64,000 bases of DNA from Diphasiastrum complanatum (taxonomy: Eukaryota > Streptophyta > Lycopodiopsida > Lycopodiales > Lycopodiaceae), in NCBI GenBank assembly GCA_029204225.1, contig MU832077.1, forward strand, positions 1 through 64,000. The letters are read 5' to 3'. The notes beneath the pieces are model-generated. The model worked only from the letters and a program-made list of their open reading frames with translations. It ran no database searches and had not been told where the DNA came from. Below are positions 10,740 through 26,731 of the stretch, in pieces; the stretch's first letter is position 1, and the number at the start of each line of letters is the position of its first letter. Both the position numbers and the translations under genes were made by a program.

Positions 10740-11770
10740 CCAGACCTGCATAGAAGCCTGTGAAGGTTACTTCCCAGCAGATTTTTAAAAAACATAGAAA
10801 ATCCATAAAAATTCAAAAATCCCTAGTAAAAAAAAGAAAAATTCAAAATTCAAAACTATCTTCGTAGAGCTCTCTAAAGTTCCATCTCACTGAGACATGG
10901 ACACAGAGAAGTCTGCGAATGTTAGTTCCCAAAAAAAGTGCCCTACGAAGGTTCTCAAGTGAAAAAAGACGGGAAAACAGCTCAAAACCTTCTCAGACAG
11001 CAAAATTTTGAGTTCCTGTGGGAAGTAACCTTCGCAAAGAATTTTGCAACTCCATCTCATTGAGATAGTGACACAGGAGAGTCTGCGAAGGTTAGTTCCT
11101 AGAAAATCTCAAAATTTGGCCAAAAAACATCCCAAAAATGCACATTTTTTTATGATTGTTTGAGTTTCCTTGGGAAGTAACTCTCACAGCTTGGTAAGCA
11201 GGTGGTAGTGCATACCAGCTTGCACATGTTAGTTTCCAAAAAATCTCAAAATTTTGCCAAAAAACACCCAAAAATGCACTTTTTTCAAGATTTTTTGAGT
11301 TTCTTTTGGAAGTAACTTTTGCATCCTTGATAAGTGCTAGATCTAACCTAGATAAAAGTGCCTACCAGCCTGCAAAGGTTAGTTCCCAAAAAATCTTAAA
11401 AAATTTACAAAAAAAACACCCAAAAAATACACTTTTTTCAAGATTTTTTGAGTTTCTTTGGGAAGTAACTCTCGTAGCCTGACTCAGATACAAGTGCATA
11501 CCAGCCTGTGAACGTTCTCAGAAAATCTTAAAATTTTGCAACCCCCCCCCCCCCCCCCTCCCCCCCAAAAAAAAAAAAATGCACTTTTTTCATAATTTTT
11601 TGAGTTTCCTTAGGAAGTAGCTCTCGAAGATTGGTAAGGAGCTAGATCTGACCCAAATACAAGTTCATACAAGCCTATGAAGGTTAGTTCCCTGAAAATA
11701 GTGAAATTTCGCCAAAAAAACACCCAAAAATACACTTTTTTCTTGATTTTTTGAGATCTGTCGGAAAGTA
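10740..11770 (+). repeat. internal ~140-bp imperfect tandem array
   Basis: At least six units, marked by GCGAAGGTTAGTTCCCAAAA-like blocks near 10907, 11089, 11220, 11370, 11508 and 11673. Each is followed by a run of A/T (AAACACCCAAAAATGCAC), then TTTTTTGAGTTTC and GGAAGTAACTCTCGCA. Units diverge noticeably and vary from about 130 to 165 bp. One carries a poly-C tract followed by poly-A (about 11543-11579). Minisatellites between primer site and coding region occur in several plant gypsy-derived dependent elements. Confidence 0.75.
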
Positions 11771-12106
11771 ACCTGCGCAGAGAATTGTATAACTAGATCT
11801 AATCTAGATCTAACTACTGTGAAATTTTTGTGAAGATCCAATGGACAGATTTAGAAATATCTAAGAAAAGTGCCAAAAAGTGCCTAAAAACTGATTTTTT
11901 TCAAGATCCTAAAAGATCTGTCAATCGAGAACTCTTGCAGACCTTATGCTACCTATATATGGTCTAGATTCAGCTATTGTAGGATGAGTGAAGTTTATAT
12001 ATACTCAAATCTAAAGAAATCTCAAAAAAACCACAAAAATCCAAGAAAAAGATCTAAATATACACTATTAGCCAACTGAAACTGATCAGATCTTGTCATA
12101 TCTAGG

Positions 12107-12498
12107 TTGCAGTCACAATATTCATCAAGATCCAACATCCTTGGATTGAACCAAGTGAATGAACCTCAGATTAAGACGATCAGTACCACCCACAGATTGA
12201 CTGCTAAGGAAAGTCTTCAGGTTCAAGCATACCACGAATACCTGGACATACAAGAGATTCAACAAGCACGTCATAGCCACATTACGAATTCGGGGAGTCT
12301 AGGACAGTGGGACTAGTTGCGCCGATCTATGAGAATCCACAACAAGATTTATCATGGGATACTTTGATGGAATGTCTCAACTACCCAGTTGTTAATGAAC
12401 AAGGTTATCTGGAATGGCCACTAGACCCTTATGGAAATCTGGCAAGTTCGAGTTCTTGTTGCCCACCATCATTAAATAAAGCCTCAGGTTTTACGTAA
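12107..12498 (+). CDS. two short overlapping ORFs of unknown function inside the LTR element
   Basis: ORF a (12107-12316, 69 codons) and ORF b (12307-12498, 63 codons) overlap in different frames. ORF b contains DTLMECLNYPVVNEQGYLEW and PLDPYGNLASSSS, which looks protein-like in composition. Neither resembles gag, protease or envelope proteins that I know. They could be the remains of one gag-like or captured host reading frame joined by a frameshift, or chance ORFs. Confidence 0.3.
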
Positions 12499-12628
12499 GC
12501 GAATTCTATCCATGCTTTTCCTAACGCATCCATGTCCCAGCAATAAACGAACCGACAACAGTGCTCCTCCACGACAAATGCACACATAGTGCTGAGGGAC
12601 TGGCACTACTTTGGGCTGAGGAATTTCC

Positions 12629-13074
12629 TGTAGAATAATAAATTAGTGGGTCCCACCACTTAAACTAATGTTGGCCACGCCTTACCCAATGGGCCCCGCC
12701 ACTATACAGTAAAGCAATAAGTGCGAGGCATCGCCGTCCTACATGTATAAGCCCAGCCCAATGAGCACAAGTAATTAAATATTATGTTGTTTTCTAGTGA
12801 CTTGGGCCTTAGGTGCAGATAAATTAAAATAAGTAAAGGCCCAAAGTCTAAGTTACAAGGTGAGGTCAAATTCAAATGGTGGTAGGTGGGATGTGTTTCT
12901 TTGTACACCATTAGATCTTTTGTGTTGTTTGAAAGTCTAGGATTGCAATCCATGCCACTTCAAGTAGCCAATAGGATGAATGGGGCAAGGGTCTCCCCAA
13001 GAATAAAAGAACACCATTTGTACTCATTTAACATTCTCAATCCAAGGAGAAAACTCTCTTGTTTTCTCTACTCA

Positions 13075-13165
<91 letters not shown>

Positions 13166-13239
13166 CCTTTTGCCATGCAGGTGAAGGCAAGGTTGATGCA
13201 CTTAGCATTCGGACCCTATACTACGAAGATGACACAACA
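12629..13239 (+). repeat. 3' LTR of the gypsy-type element
   Basis: Begins TGTAGAATAATAAATTAG and ends GATGACACAACA. Its (CT)n tract (about 13079-13163) is roughly half as long as in the 5' copy. The stretch just before it (GGGCTGAGGAATTTCC) is only weakly purine-rich. Confidence 0.85.
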
Positions 13240-13244
13240 TATCC

Positions 13245-14030
13245 ACATCTAACACTAACCATTAACATTATAACCCATTAACACTACCAATTAACACTAC
13301 TCAAGCGATGATAGATCTTACTCTTCTCTCTCTCTTTCTCACTCACAAAAAGTATAAAAAAGATAAACTTCAACAAGCATCAAATCCAACAATTAGCAAA
13401 TCTAAAGAAAACATGAGATATGGAGGGAAGAAGAAGAGCAAGGAGATTCCATATCCATTCCATAAGAGGCTCATGAACCTGCTTGTATTGAAATGAAGAG
13501 AGAAGTACAAAATAACTCAAATCCACCACTACATATAGTGGATTTTAGGTCTTTGTCCTCAAATCCTATTGGCCAATTTCCATCTCCTTTATTATTTGAA
13601 ATTCAAAAATTGGGGAGAACCCTTTTTATTCACTTACTTGACTATTAGGCCTTACAACATTAAAAGTCCTACAAAAAGGCCTAAAGTCCTTTTATTAACT
13701 TCTAACTAATCAAATATCTTTGTAATCATTGAGTTAGACTTACACACGCTGGGTGCCAAATCCCTCTCACTTATTAAGTAGGGTTAGGATTGCCTCAATA
13801 TCCACAAACCCTCCAACAGTGTCCCCCACCAAAACTGGTGGCGGTCCCACAACAATTAGTGAATTTATTACTTTGGACTTTGATTAGCCTCATGCTGGAT
13901 CTTTATTAGGTGGTACTAGACCTTTTCCATTAATTCCAAGTGCGTTGTACTAAAATTGATATTGTGCAAAAAAAAGCACTTATTTGGTTTGAATATCCAA
14001 TTTGAAGTTGTCCAAGAAATGAATTTGAAT
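13245..14030. other. unassigned AT-rich DNA
   Basis: No supported gene. A pyrimidine-rich patch (13320-13340) and the block CCACCAAAACTGGTGGCGG (near 13828, which contains an inverted CCACCA/TGGTGG) are the only structures seen. The region could be an old LTR in the minus orientation. Confidence 0.4.
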
Positions 14031-14032
14031 TC

Positions 14033-14467
14033 TCAAAATCCACCCATCATCGCGGCATGGTAGTACAACCTAGCTATAGACAACTGATTTTGAACTCTAT
14101 CGGACGCCATTGGAAGATTTGGATCGAAGCATAGCGTTGGGAAGCAATCGTCCCATCTTGCATGTACTGATGTCAACATAGCCAAATCCTTTGCAAATAT
14201 AGTTGATTGCCTAATTGTCGAATCCGGTGAAAACATGTATTCTCGGGAGTAAGCTTGGAGAGCCCGAGTGAAATCCATTGCTATCGTCCAACTGTATGGT
14301 TGATAAATGATGGGCCAATTTGGGGTATGAATCATGATTTTATATTGGAACACCCAAATTCTTCCATTATTTCTTTGTGGCATTGGAACATAGAATGGAT
14401 CCACCCTGAGCTGGCACGACTCGCAACATAACTTTGAATGAAATTTGGAGTCTTTTTAAAAACAATC
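14033..14467 (-). CDS. unidentified minus-strand ORF with a CxxC motif
   Basis: An open frame of about 140 codons has no clear ATG at its 5' end (it opens after a stop near 14467). It starts KDSKFHSKLCCESCQLRVDP, followed by FYVPMPQRNNGRIWVFQYKI, and ends YYHAAMMGGF. The CCESC cluster could bind zinc. Aromatic-rich blocks and the absence of low complexity suggest a real or recently real protein segment, perhaps one exon. I do not recognise a family. It lies next to a chromovirus integrase on the other strand and may belong to a separate insertion. Confidence 0.35.
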
Positions 14468-14489
14468 TTTCGCCATGGTGGTCACTCAC

Positions 14490-15026
14490 CATAGAGATAC
14501 TTGATTAATTGGAAACTTTTGGACTACAATTATGGCCAAACTTGAAGTCCAATTGAGAATGAGTAGTATGGAGCATCCTGAAATGGATGGCCAAACTGAG
14601 AGAGTCAACCAAACCTTAGAGGATATGCTTATGGCATTTGTTAGGGATAAGCAAACTCGATGGGAGAAGTACTTGCCACTATTGGAGTTTGTGTACCATA
14701 ATAATAATAAAAATGAAATTACTAAAATGAGTCCTTTCGAGCTTAACTATGGTTTTAGACCAGCTAGTCTTGTTACGGTAGGATTTCTTCAAAAAGTGCC
14801 TAGTGCGACTAGTTTCCTAACTCAAATGAATGAAATGCTTGAGTTATCAAAGGTTAATGTAAGGCAAGCGATGGATCAATCAAAGTCTTACATTGATCAG
14901 CATTGGATGCTTAGAGAATTTGTGGTAGGAGACATGGTGTTTCTCCAAGTACCCAAGGACTCTAAGACCCTTAAGATGGGGGGGGGCAAATGTTACAAGT
15001 TATCCCCACGTAATTGTGGACCCTAG
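14490..15026 (+). pseudogene. Ty3/gypsy (chromovirus) integrase C-terminal half
   Basis: HPEMDGQTERVNQTLEDMLM carries the integrase region of the catalytic Glu (family consensus HPQTDGQTERVN). It is followed by WEKYLPLLEFVYHNN, SPFELNYGFRP and, near the end, YIDQHWMLREFVVGDMVFLQ (the GPY/F-side block). The upstream catalytic Asp region is reduced to a short degenerate piece (FWKLL). The frame ends in a G-run (about 14979-14985), consistent with a slippage frameshift before the chromodomain. Confidence 0.9.
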
Positions 15027-15164
15027 AAGATTGTTAAAAGGATCAGTGATGTTTCTTAAAAGCTAGGTTTGTCTAAAACTTGTAAAGTGCATATTGTATT
15101 CATGTTTCTAAACTAAAATGGGTTTTGTATAATGGTGATAACTTGTTGTTTGATGGTTTGTTTG

Positions 15165-15420
15165 CATTCCAAGAGTAGGGAGAAGTGATTGATGCGGCAA
15201 GGGTATTTGATAGATGGGAGAGGCATTTATGCAATCGTCTGATATGTGAATACTTGGTCGTTTGGCATGGAAAGCCTCTTTCTGATGCTACCTGGGAGAC
15301 TACGCGCAACGGTTGCTTACAGTTTCTACTCACATATGTACTTTTAAAAAAAAGTGAAATGGCTAAGTCATCGGCTTGTGGTGACATTTGTAAAAGAAAT
15401 GTAAATAAAATGGTTATTTG
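15165..15420 (+). pseudogene. chromodomain at the end of the gypsy integrase
   Basis: The frame contains ARVFDRWERHLCNRLICEYL, then VVWHGKPLSDATWE, close to the plant chromovirus chromodomain consensus (ILDRRERRLRNRxIREYLVKWKGxPxEDATWE). In chromoviruses this domain steers integration to particular chromatin. Here it is separated from the integrase by frame breaks. A 3' LTR probably follows but could not be delimited. Confidence 0.85.
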
Positions 15421-15421
15421 A

Positions 15422-16465
15422 GATCATGTGCCTATGAGTCGCATGCTAAGCTTTGGTATAGGGTATTGGGTCATTAATTAGGAGTGCCTAGACTGACCAC
15501 CTATTTTGTAGGAGAGGGTTAACTAGTCAACTAACACTTCTCATATGCTCATTGGGACATTTGGTCCAGTGAATGAGTGACACATGCAAGCCTTAGGGTT
15601 GATTGGTCAAATAGGACGTGTGCGTGTGGGACACTATCGAGTGGTGAGCGTCGACTGTGCATGGAATTGCCCATGTGTCGAAGGGTCAGAGTTAAGGAGT
15701 GCTTGTGGGTCATAAATAATTGAGCCTACAAAGAGGCATTTCTCATCGTGATCTATGCAACAAAGTCTGGGAGAAGATGATGCAGCCAGCCCCATTGTGT
15801 TTGTGTTTGATGCTATGTGCTTACATGAAATCAGAAAGGTTTGAAAGTTGTGGTGATCAGTGCATGTTTTGGGGGTGTCAGTAGGAAGATCAAGGAGAGC
15901 CTATGACACTACCCAAGCTCATGAAAATTTCCTTGCACACATCATCATTTCATTGATATCAAAGTAAAAGAAAGATCATATAACATTTACAACATCACAA
16001 CATATAAGGCAATAGATAAGACAAAAGAAAATGAAAATTCAAGATCACATCAAGCATTCTATTCCTCACAATCTTTCTCTTCCTCTCTTACTTTGCTCTC
16101 AAGACACATTTGCAAGAAACTTCTAAGCTTGCATTTCATAAATGAGCCTAAAGCACCAAAATTACAAAGTGAATAGGGCCTTATACATTTAGACCCTTTT
16201 CAAACTATTTGGCATTATCTTGATGGCCACCATAGTACTAGATTAAAGAGTCTAAGGTGATTTGCTTCTATCTTTTTTGTATGAATACATTGACTTTACA
16301 AGCTTTCAACATGTTTTCATATATGCCCTTGCTCAAAGTTCCTTAAGTACTTGGAGGCATGTGCTTTCAGCATAAATTTGCATGATATGACAAAGGCATT
16401 TCGAGGCACAAATGATATAACTTCACAAAATAATATGTGTTGTGCATCTTGTCGTTGAGATAATA
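15422..16465. other. unassigned DNA after the chromovirus fragment
   Basis: No supported gene. It may include the decayed 3' LTR of the chromovirus. Only short non-coding-like frames are present. Confidence 0.4.

Positions 16466-16502
<37 letters not shown>
16466..16502. repeat. (CA)n microsatellite
   Basis: About 18 CA units. The minus-strand Val-Cys frame over it is spurious. Confidence 0.97.
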
Positions 16503-18819
16503 ATTTAGGTGGTGACTAGCTTTATCTAATTACACCTTCAAAATCAAGGTTTTGAGTCCCCATTGTTTACTACTATAAAATGTCAAGGAGGGAGTTGGAG
16601 ACACAATTGCTATCGATGTAGTGAATCTTTTATTAAGAATCTCTCAACGATTGGCTTATTATATCAAATCTTTGATAGTCAGATAATTCTTTAAGAAGGG
16701 GAAACAAGATAGCCAAAAATATGGATCATAAAATTTATAAGCAAACATTTTTAGATTGATGATATAGAGTAGGAATGTAGCTTTATAGTTTATCAAAATA
16801 GGGTGTGCAGCATTTTATGATACATCTAATGGTGGAGTGAAATCACATCCAAGATTTAGACTAGATGTCTTTGGACTTTATGGTCCTTGTGGATCACGTC
16901 TTTTAGATTGATTAGTGCTCTCTTGACATTGAAATCCATATTTTTGAATTTGTAGGTATCATTGATTGAAAATTGGTTCTTTGATAGGGGATAGAGTATT
17001 CAAGCACATATACAATCAATTGGTTTGAAATGTCTAGTCTAGCTTGTGTAACTTCTCAATATTGTAATCATGTCTTACATTTTTTACTAAGACCTCTCAA
17101 CACTAATGCCCTTTTTGGCTAAGCTCCTACGTATTTGTTTTGGCAATCTTTCCTAGGGCATATAGTTGACTGTTAAAACTTAGTATCAATAGGGTTATGT
17201 TACATCCATTATGTTTCTCACCGACTTGCAATATAGGTTTCGAGTTGATCTGATCACAAATTTGTTGAGAATCAAAAGGGTTCACATGCATTTCTATGTT
17301 CCCCACTAACATTAATACAAGTCTTAGATTGTATCTTCAAAGACCCTTTATCAAGAACCAGAAGAATAATTATTACCTTGCTACAAAAGGAATGATCTTA
17401 GAGCAAGTTAATGAAGAAAACGAAGCCCGAGCTAAGGCTATTTTTCATAACAAGCCAGCCAGCATGAAGCGACAGAGAAGAATGTAAGCAAGTTGTTTGT
17501 GAGCCGCTGCACAGCCGAGGAAGGAGATATGTGGAGCCTCATGATCCCACATTATCCAAGTTATTGTTATATATTGTAAAAATTTCAATTTTTATACATG
17601 TAAATGTGCTATAGTGCCTAAATTCATGTAAAGGCCTATTTGCACTTTGTAGATCCACATTTAGATTAGAATTTGCTACGTTCTATAGAGACGCAGTAGC
17701 AGATCTCAACCGACATTTTGACGGTTGGTAAACGACATTGAGGCCGGTGATCATTCCTATAAGGTCGACACTTCGTGCCATTGTACTTACGCATTTGCAC
17801 AGATCTGAGTATCAATAAAGAGAAAAGAGCAAGTTTCTATAAAGTTGAGCATACTTTCCCTCTGCCATCTTTTACAACATTACTTTTTGTCAATTGAGCA
17901 ATTACACTCTGTATGATCTGTAGTTATTTGTGATACTGCTCTGTTTGTGTCACACACATTTCTCATGTTTTACTGAATTTCAGCCACTCTAATGCGGATT
18001 TTTAGGCATCACCAGTGAGCAACAATTCTGACTAATGTGTGCAAGGAAATAGCCAAAGCTGTTAAGCATAATCTTAAGTAGAAATTCTTTCAATTCTGAA
18101 TGAGCTATGTGTTCATATAATGAACTTGTTTGATGCTCTGTTCTGTTTGCTTCCCGCGATAGGAACTAATTCTCTGTGTTTGATTAAGAGGAATCTTTAG
18201 CCAATGCGATTCTGTTTGATGAATCTATTTGCTAGTTGTTGTCTAATCTGATTGCTTAACTGTTATCCGAAGAGCTTGAAAGATAAAGTAATCTTTATAA
18301 TCGCAGACCTTGACCAAATCGTTTCATCATTAGTGTTCCTGGATGCCAATTTACCTAAATATCTTTGCATAACCAGATATGTCGCTGTAGTATTCACTGT
18401 GAATATTATACATCCCAGTCCGTTGACCATCATACATACACTTATCCTACAGAAGATGAGATTATTCTCTCTCTTGGGGAACGATCAAACCTTTTATACT
18501 ACTTAATTCATTGATTTTGTGGAAATCTATAACGACTAGGCCACCACAATTTCATTGTAAACAAACGCATCACTTGGTTGAAATTAGAGCGAAGGCTATG
18601 CAACCAAAAGAATTTTTATTTTTGAAAAATAATTGGTTTCTAGTCCAAACCTCATCAAATGTTTGGTTGGTCAAATCTTTAAAAGTGCATTTGTTTTGAT
18701 TGTAGGTAGCCTAGGCACAACTTGGAATAAAAAAATATTTGGAAGAGATGCATGTGCCGACATACATTTGGCACTATTCTTTTCTTCTACAATCACATTG
18801 GACTATGGAGAATAGCTAA
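16503..18819. other. unassigned DNA with a short C-terminal-like ORF at 17296-17487
   Basis: The only notable frame is 17296-17487 (63 codons), ending GMILEQVNEENEARAKAIFH then a basic tail KRQRRM. It is helical and charged, like the tail of a retroelement or host protein, but I cannot assign it. Downstream an AATAAA lies near 17813. No LTR pair was found. Confidence 0.35.
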
Positions 18820-18935
18820 TTGTCAATTACCAAATAATTCTTTGGATTTGACAAATTTTTTTGAATACATTGGAGATGTTCTCTCGTCCACCATCAGTCC
18901 TTAGTTGTTGTAGGTAAACACTATTTGTGCGGTGG
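18820..18935 (-). pseudogene. short Ty1/copia integrase fragment
   Basis: Minus strand reads QQLRTDGGRENISNVFKKIC, the block around the second catalytic Asp of copia integrase. It is similar to, but not identical with, the fragment at 41229-41300. No neighbouring pol sequence remains. Confidence 0.7.
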
Positions 18936-20228
18936 CTGTTCTAGATTTATCCATGGTTTGGGTTGTAGTAAGTGGTAGACTAGTTCGTCCACTTTCTAAG
19001 ATCTACATAAAACTTAAAACAATAAAGTGAGAGCATCAAGGCTTTCCCAACGAATGCTCGAAAAACTAAAAACAATCTAACTAGGCTTGTTAAGGCTTAC
19101 CCAACTACCAAGCGATTTAACTAAACTAGGGCTTGCTAAGGCTTGCTTAACTAGCAAAAACCCGTTGATCTAGAACCTAGCTAACACCCAAAGGGAAATG
19201 ATAATAATAATTGCAGCTACATAAGCATAAATCATAAAATTCCTATGAAAAGGAGGCAAGAGGAGGCCCGAGCACCTTCCCTCAAGCTATTCACCTTCCA
19301 AAGGGAACACAAAGAAAATAGAGAGATCAAATCACAAGATTGCAATTAGCATAATCTCAATCTGTTGTTTACAAAGAAAATGTCTCTTCTTATAGCAAGA
19401 GGGCCTTCCATAAGTTTCCACTAACTTATGGGATTATCCTTCTAATCTTGTTATTTAAGTCTCACAACTTCTAACTTAGAAACTTGAACTCCTAAACATA
19501 GATTCTTAAGTTAAACTTGGAATCTTTTATTTCTAAGCTTAAGTTTTCTAACTTAAATTTCCTAGTTTTAGAAGTTTAGAACTTATTAAGAAAAGAAAAG
19601 CTTCTAATCATGGTCTTATAACACACATGCCATGGTAGAAGTTTATTAACAATTACTCGGATGTAGACTTACAACACACATGCCACAATGTTTTTTTTTT
19701 TTTTATATCTTCTTGCTAACATTATCCCTCTCCTTATTGGATCGGTGGTCCCACACCAATCGAAGCTTTTTTGTCCTGGCAAAAACAGTTGATGGCGCCA
19801 TGCTGGTTGTGGATCAAGGAGTTTGACTGCTTCTCGATGGATTTGGCAAACATCGAGGTTCGGAAGAATGTGTCTGCCTCGCTCCTTGGATTGAAATTTC
19901 TTTGCAAACTCTTGGGACACCAACAGGTCATTGCTAGGTGCATTTGGAGTGATCTTATGCCATATTGTAGGTGCTTCAGCTGCCAAGGTATGTTCCTGCT
20001 ATGGATCGGGTTGAGGGGAGAGAGGTGGTGAGGGATTGGATTCAGCAATGTGTTGGGTGTCAGGAGAAAATTGGCGTTGGATGGAAGGAACTGTGAGAGA
20101 TTTCAACTAGTTTAGTCATATTTGCTACATTTGTTTATATGTCATTTGAGGCCAATTTCATATTAGACTTAGAGTTTGACTTTTCACCTTTCACCATAGT
20201 TAAACTCTTATCTTCCTGCACATGCTTA
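18936..20228. other. unassigned DNA
   Basis: No supported gene. The three overlapping frames at 19669-20048 are on both strands of one patch and none resembles a known domain. 19020-19200 repeats GGCTTG(C/T)TAAGGCTT-like words. 19440-19570 is rich in TCTAACTTA words. Both look like decayed repeats. Confidence 0.4.
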
Positions 20229-20513
20229 ATTGGTGTATCTTGGTTGAGATGGGCTTGCTCACCCAGGTTTGATTCTTTGTGATCCCAATCCCACTCTCAA
20301 TTGGTGTATCTTGCTTGAGATGGGCTTGCTCACACGGGTTTGATTTTTTGTGATCTCAATCCCACTCTCAATTGGTGTCTATTCTTGCTTGAGATGGGAT
20401 TGCTCACTCGAGTTTCTTCTTTGAGATCGGATTCCCATTCTCAATTGGTGTATCTTTTTGAGATGAGGTTGCTCACCCAAGTTTGATTCTTTGTGATCCC
20501 GATCCCACTTGTT
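20229..20513 (+). repeat. ~72-bp minisatellite, four copies
   Basis: Each unit runs from GGTGTATCTTG(G/C)TTGAGATG through GGCTTGCTCACCC and TTTGATTCTTTGTGATC to CAATCCCACTCTCAATT. The four units start near 20229, 20299, 20372 and 20445 and differ by small indels and substitutions. No coding role is apparent. Confidence 0.85.
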
Positions 20514-20628
20514 GATAGCACCAAAAAAGCATAGTTAAGCTAGATCTCCACTAATGCAAAGGATAGGTGCTCCTCTATATTATTTGATCATGTGGTGCAT
20601 TTCAAAGTTGGAACAAGTTTAGTGCACT

Positions 20629-20785
20629 CTCGTGTATGGGTAGAGTTGTTGACTACCACCAGAAAGGTGTAGGCTTGAATCCAGGCTATGACATCTAAGG
20701 ATGACATCTAAGGAGCTTAGTTCTGTATTTGCCATGCAGGTAGTATATAACAACCAGAGTTGCTTAATAGCCATGAAAAAAAGTT
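20629..20785 (+). mobile_element. SINE-like unit, copy 1
   Basis: Starts with TGTATGGGTAGAGTTGTTGA, an A-box-like stretch. About 30 bases later comes GGCTTGAATCC (20672-20682), close to the pol III B box GGTTCRANYCC. It then has GACATCTAAGGAGCTT (the 13-bp ATGACATCTAAGG is duplicated) and ends at AAAAAA. The same order of blocks recurs at 57178-57330, so it is a dispersed repeat; tRNA ancestry is inferred from the box-like sequences. Confidence 0.5.
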
Positions 20786-20908
20786 GGAACAAATTGAGGC
20801 TGGATCAATGGAGGGAGGCCAATTATCTGTGAGCCAATCAGATGCGCTATAAACGGCGCATCTAACTACCACCTTTGCTCACAATGTACGAAGCAAACAG
20901 TAATTTTC

Positions 20909-20917
20909 TATAAAAAG
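20909..20917 (+). promoter_or_regulatory. candidate TATA box of the carboxypeptidase gene
   Basis: TATAAAAAG lies about 35 bases before a GA-rich stretch (20950-21024), which would then be in a 5' leader of roughly 0.8 kb. GA-rich leaders are common in plants. An intron in the leader or a nearer promoter is equally possible. Confidence 0.3.
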
Positions 20918-20949
20918 CATACTGTCCTCAGGATCGCGGCTCACGAGAA

Positions 20950-21024
20950 CACGAGAGAGAGAGAGACTGAGAGACAGAGAGAGACGGGGGGAGGACGGGG
21001 GAAGAGTGTGTGTGTGAGAGAGAA
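20950..21024. repeat. GA-rich low-complexity stretch
   Basis: Interrupted GAGAGA runs mixed with G-rich and a short (GT)5 tract, upstream of the carboxypeptidase gene. Confidence 0.8.
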
Positions 21025-21615
21025 GCTTTATGATCTTTGCTGTACTGGCAGCACACAGCAGTGATGGTATGATGAAGACGCTGCTTTGCAGCAGAGGATG
21101 ATAAAAGCAGCTGGTGTGAAGCAGTGACTAATTCTTGGATGGATAGAGAAAAGTAGTAATAGTTTATACTTATTTCTGTGTTGGAGAGATAAAGTAGTAG
21201 GTCTTTCCAATCGCACTATACGTATTACATTTGCAGTCACTCACGCTGGTGGGTTATTACAATGGTGGGTTCACTTTACTGCCCTTAACCTCTCCTATTG
21301 CTCTCTCTCCTTTGACCACTTCAATGTACTTGATCCTGTTCCTGCTGCTGGAGGTACATATCCCACAGTTCATATGCATCATATGATTCATATCTCCACA
21401 TACGAGTTCCACTTATAGTGAATAGTGCATAGTCCAGACAGAAACACCGACACAGAACATGCCTGTGAATCTGGCTCCATTACACAATGCCACTGCCGGC
21501 ATTGCTGTGACAGCACAGTGCACAGTATCGTTTGTGCCTAGAACATTTTAATCTGGTGTTTCTGGGTGAGCATTTCAAAGTGCTCTTATCCGGTATAGGT
21601 AGAAAGTGAGAGTAG

Positions 21616-26731
<5,116 letters not shown>

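Noticed and set aside
19669-20048. Three overlapping ORFs on both strands
   Set aside because: None shows a domain, conserved motif or splice context. Overlap of open frames on opposite strands suggests composition, not coding.
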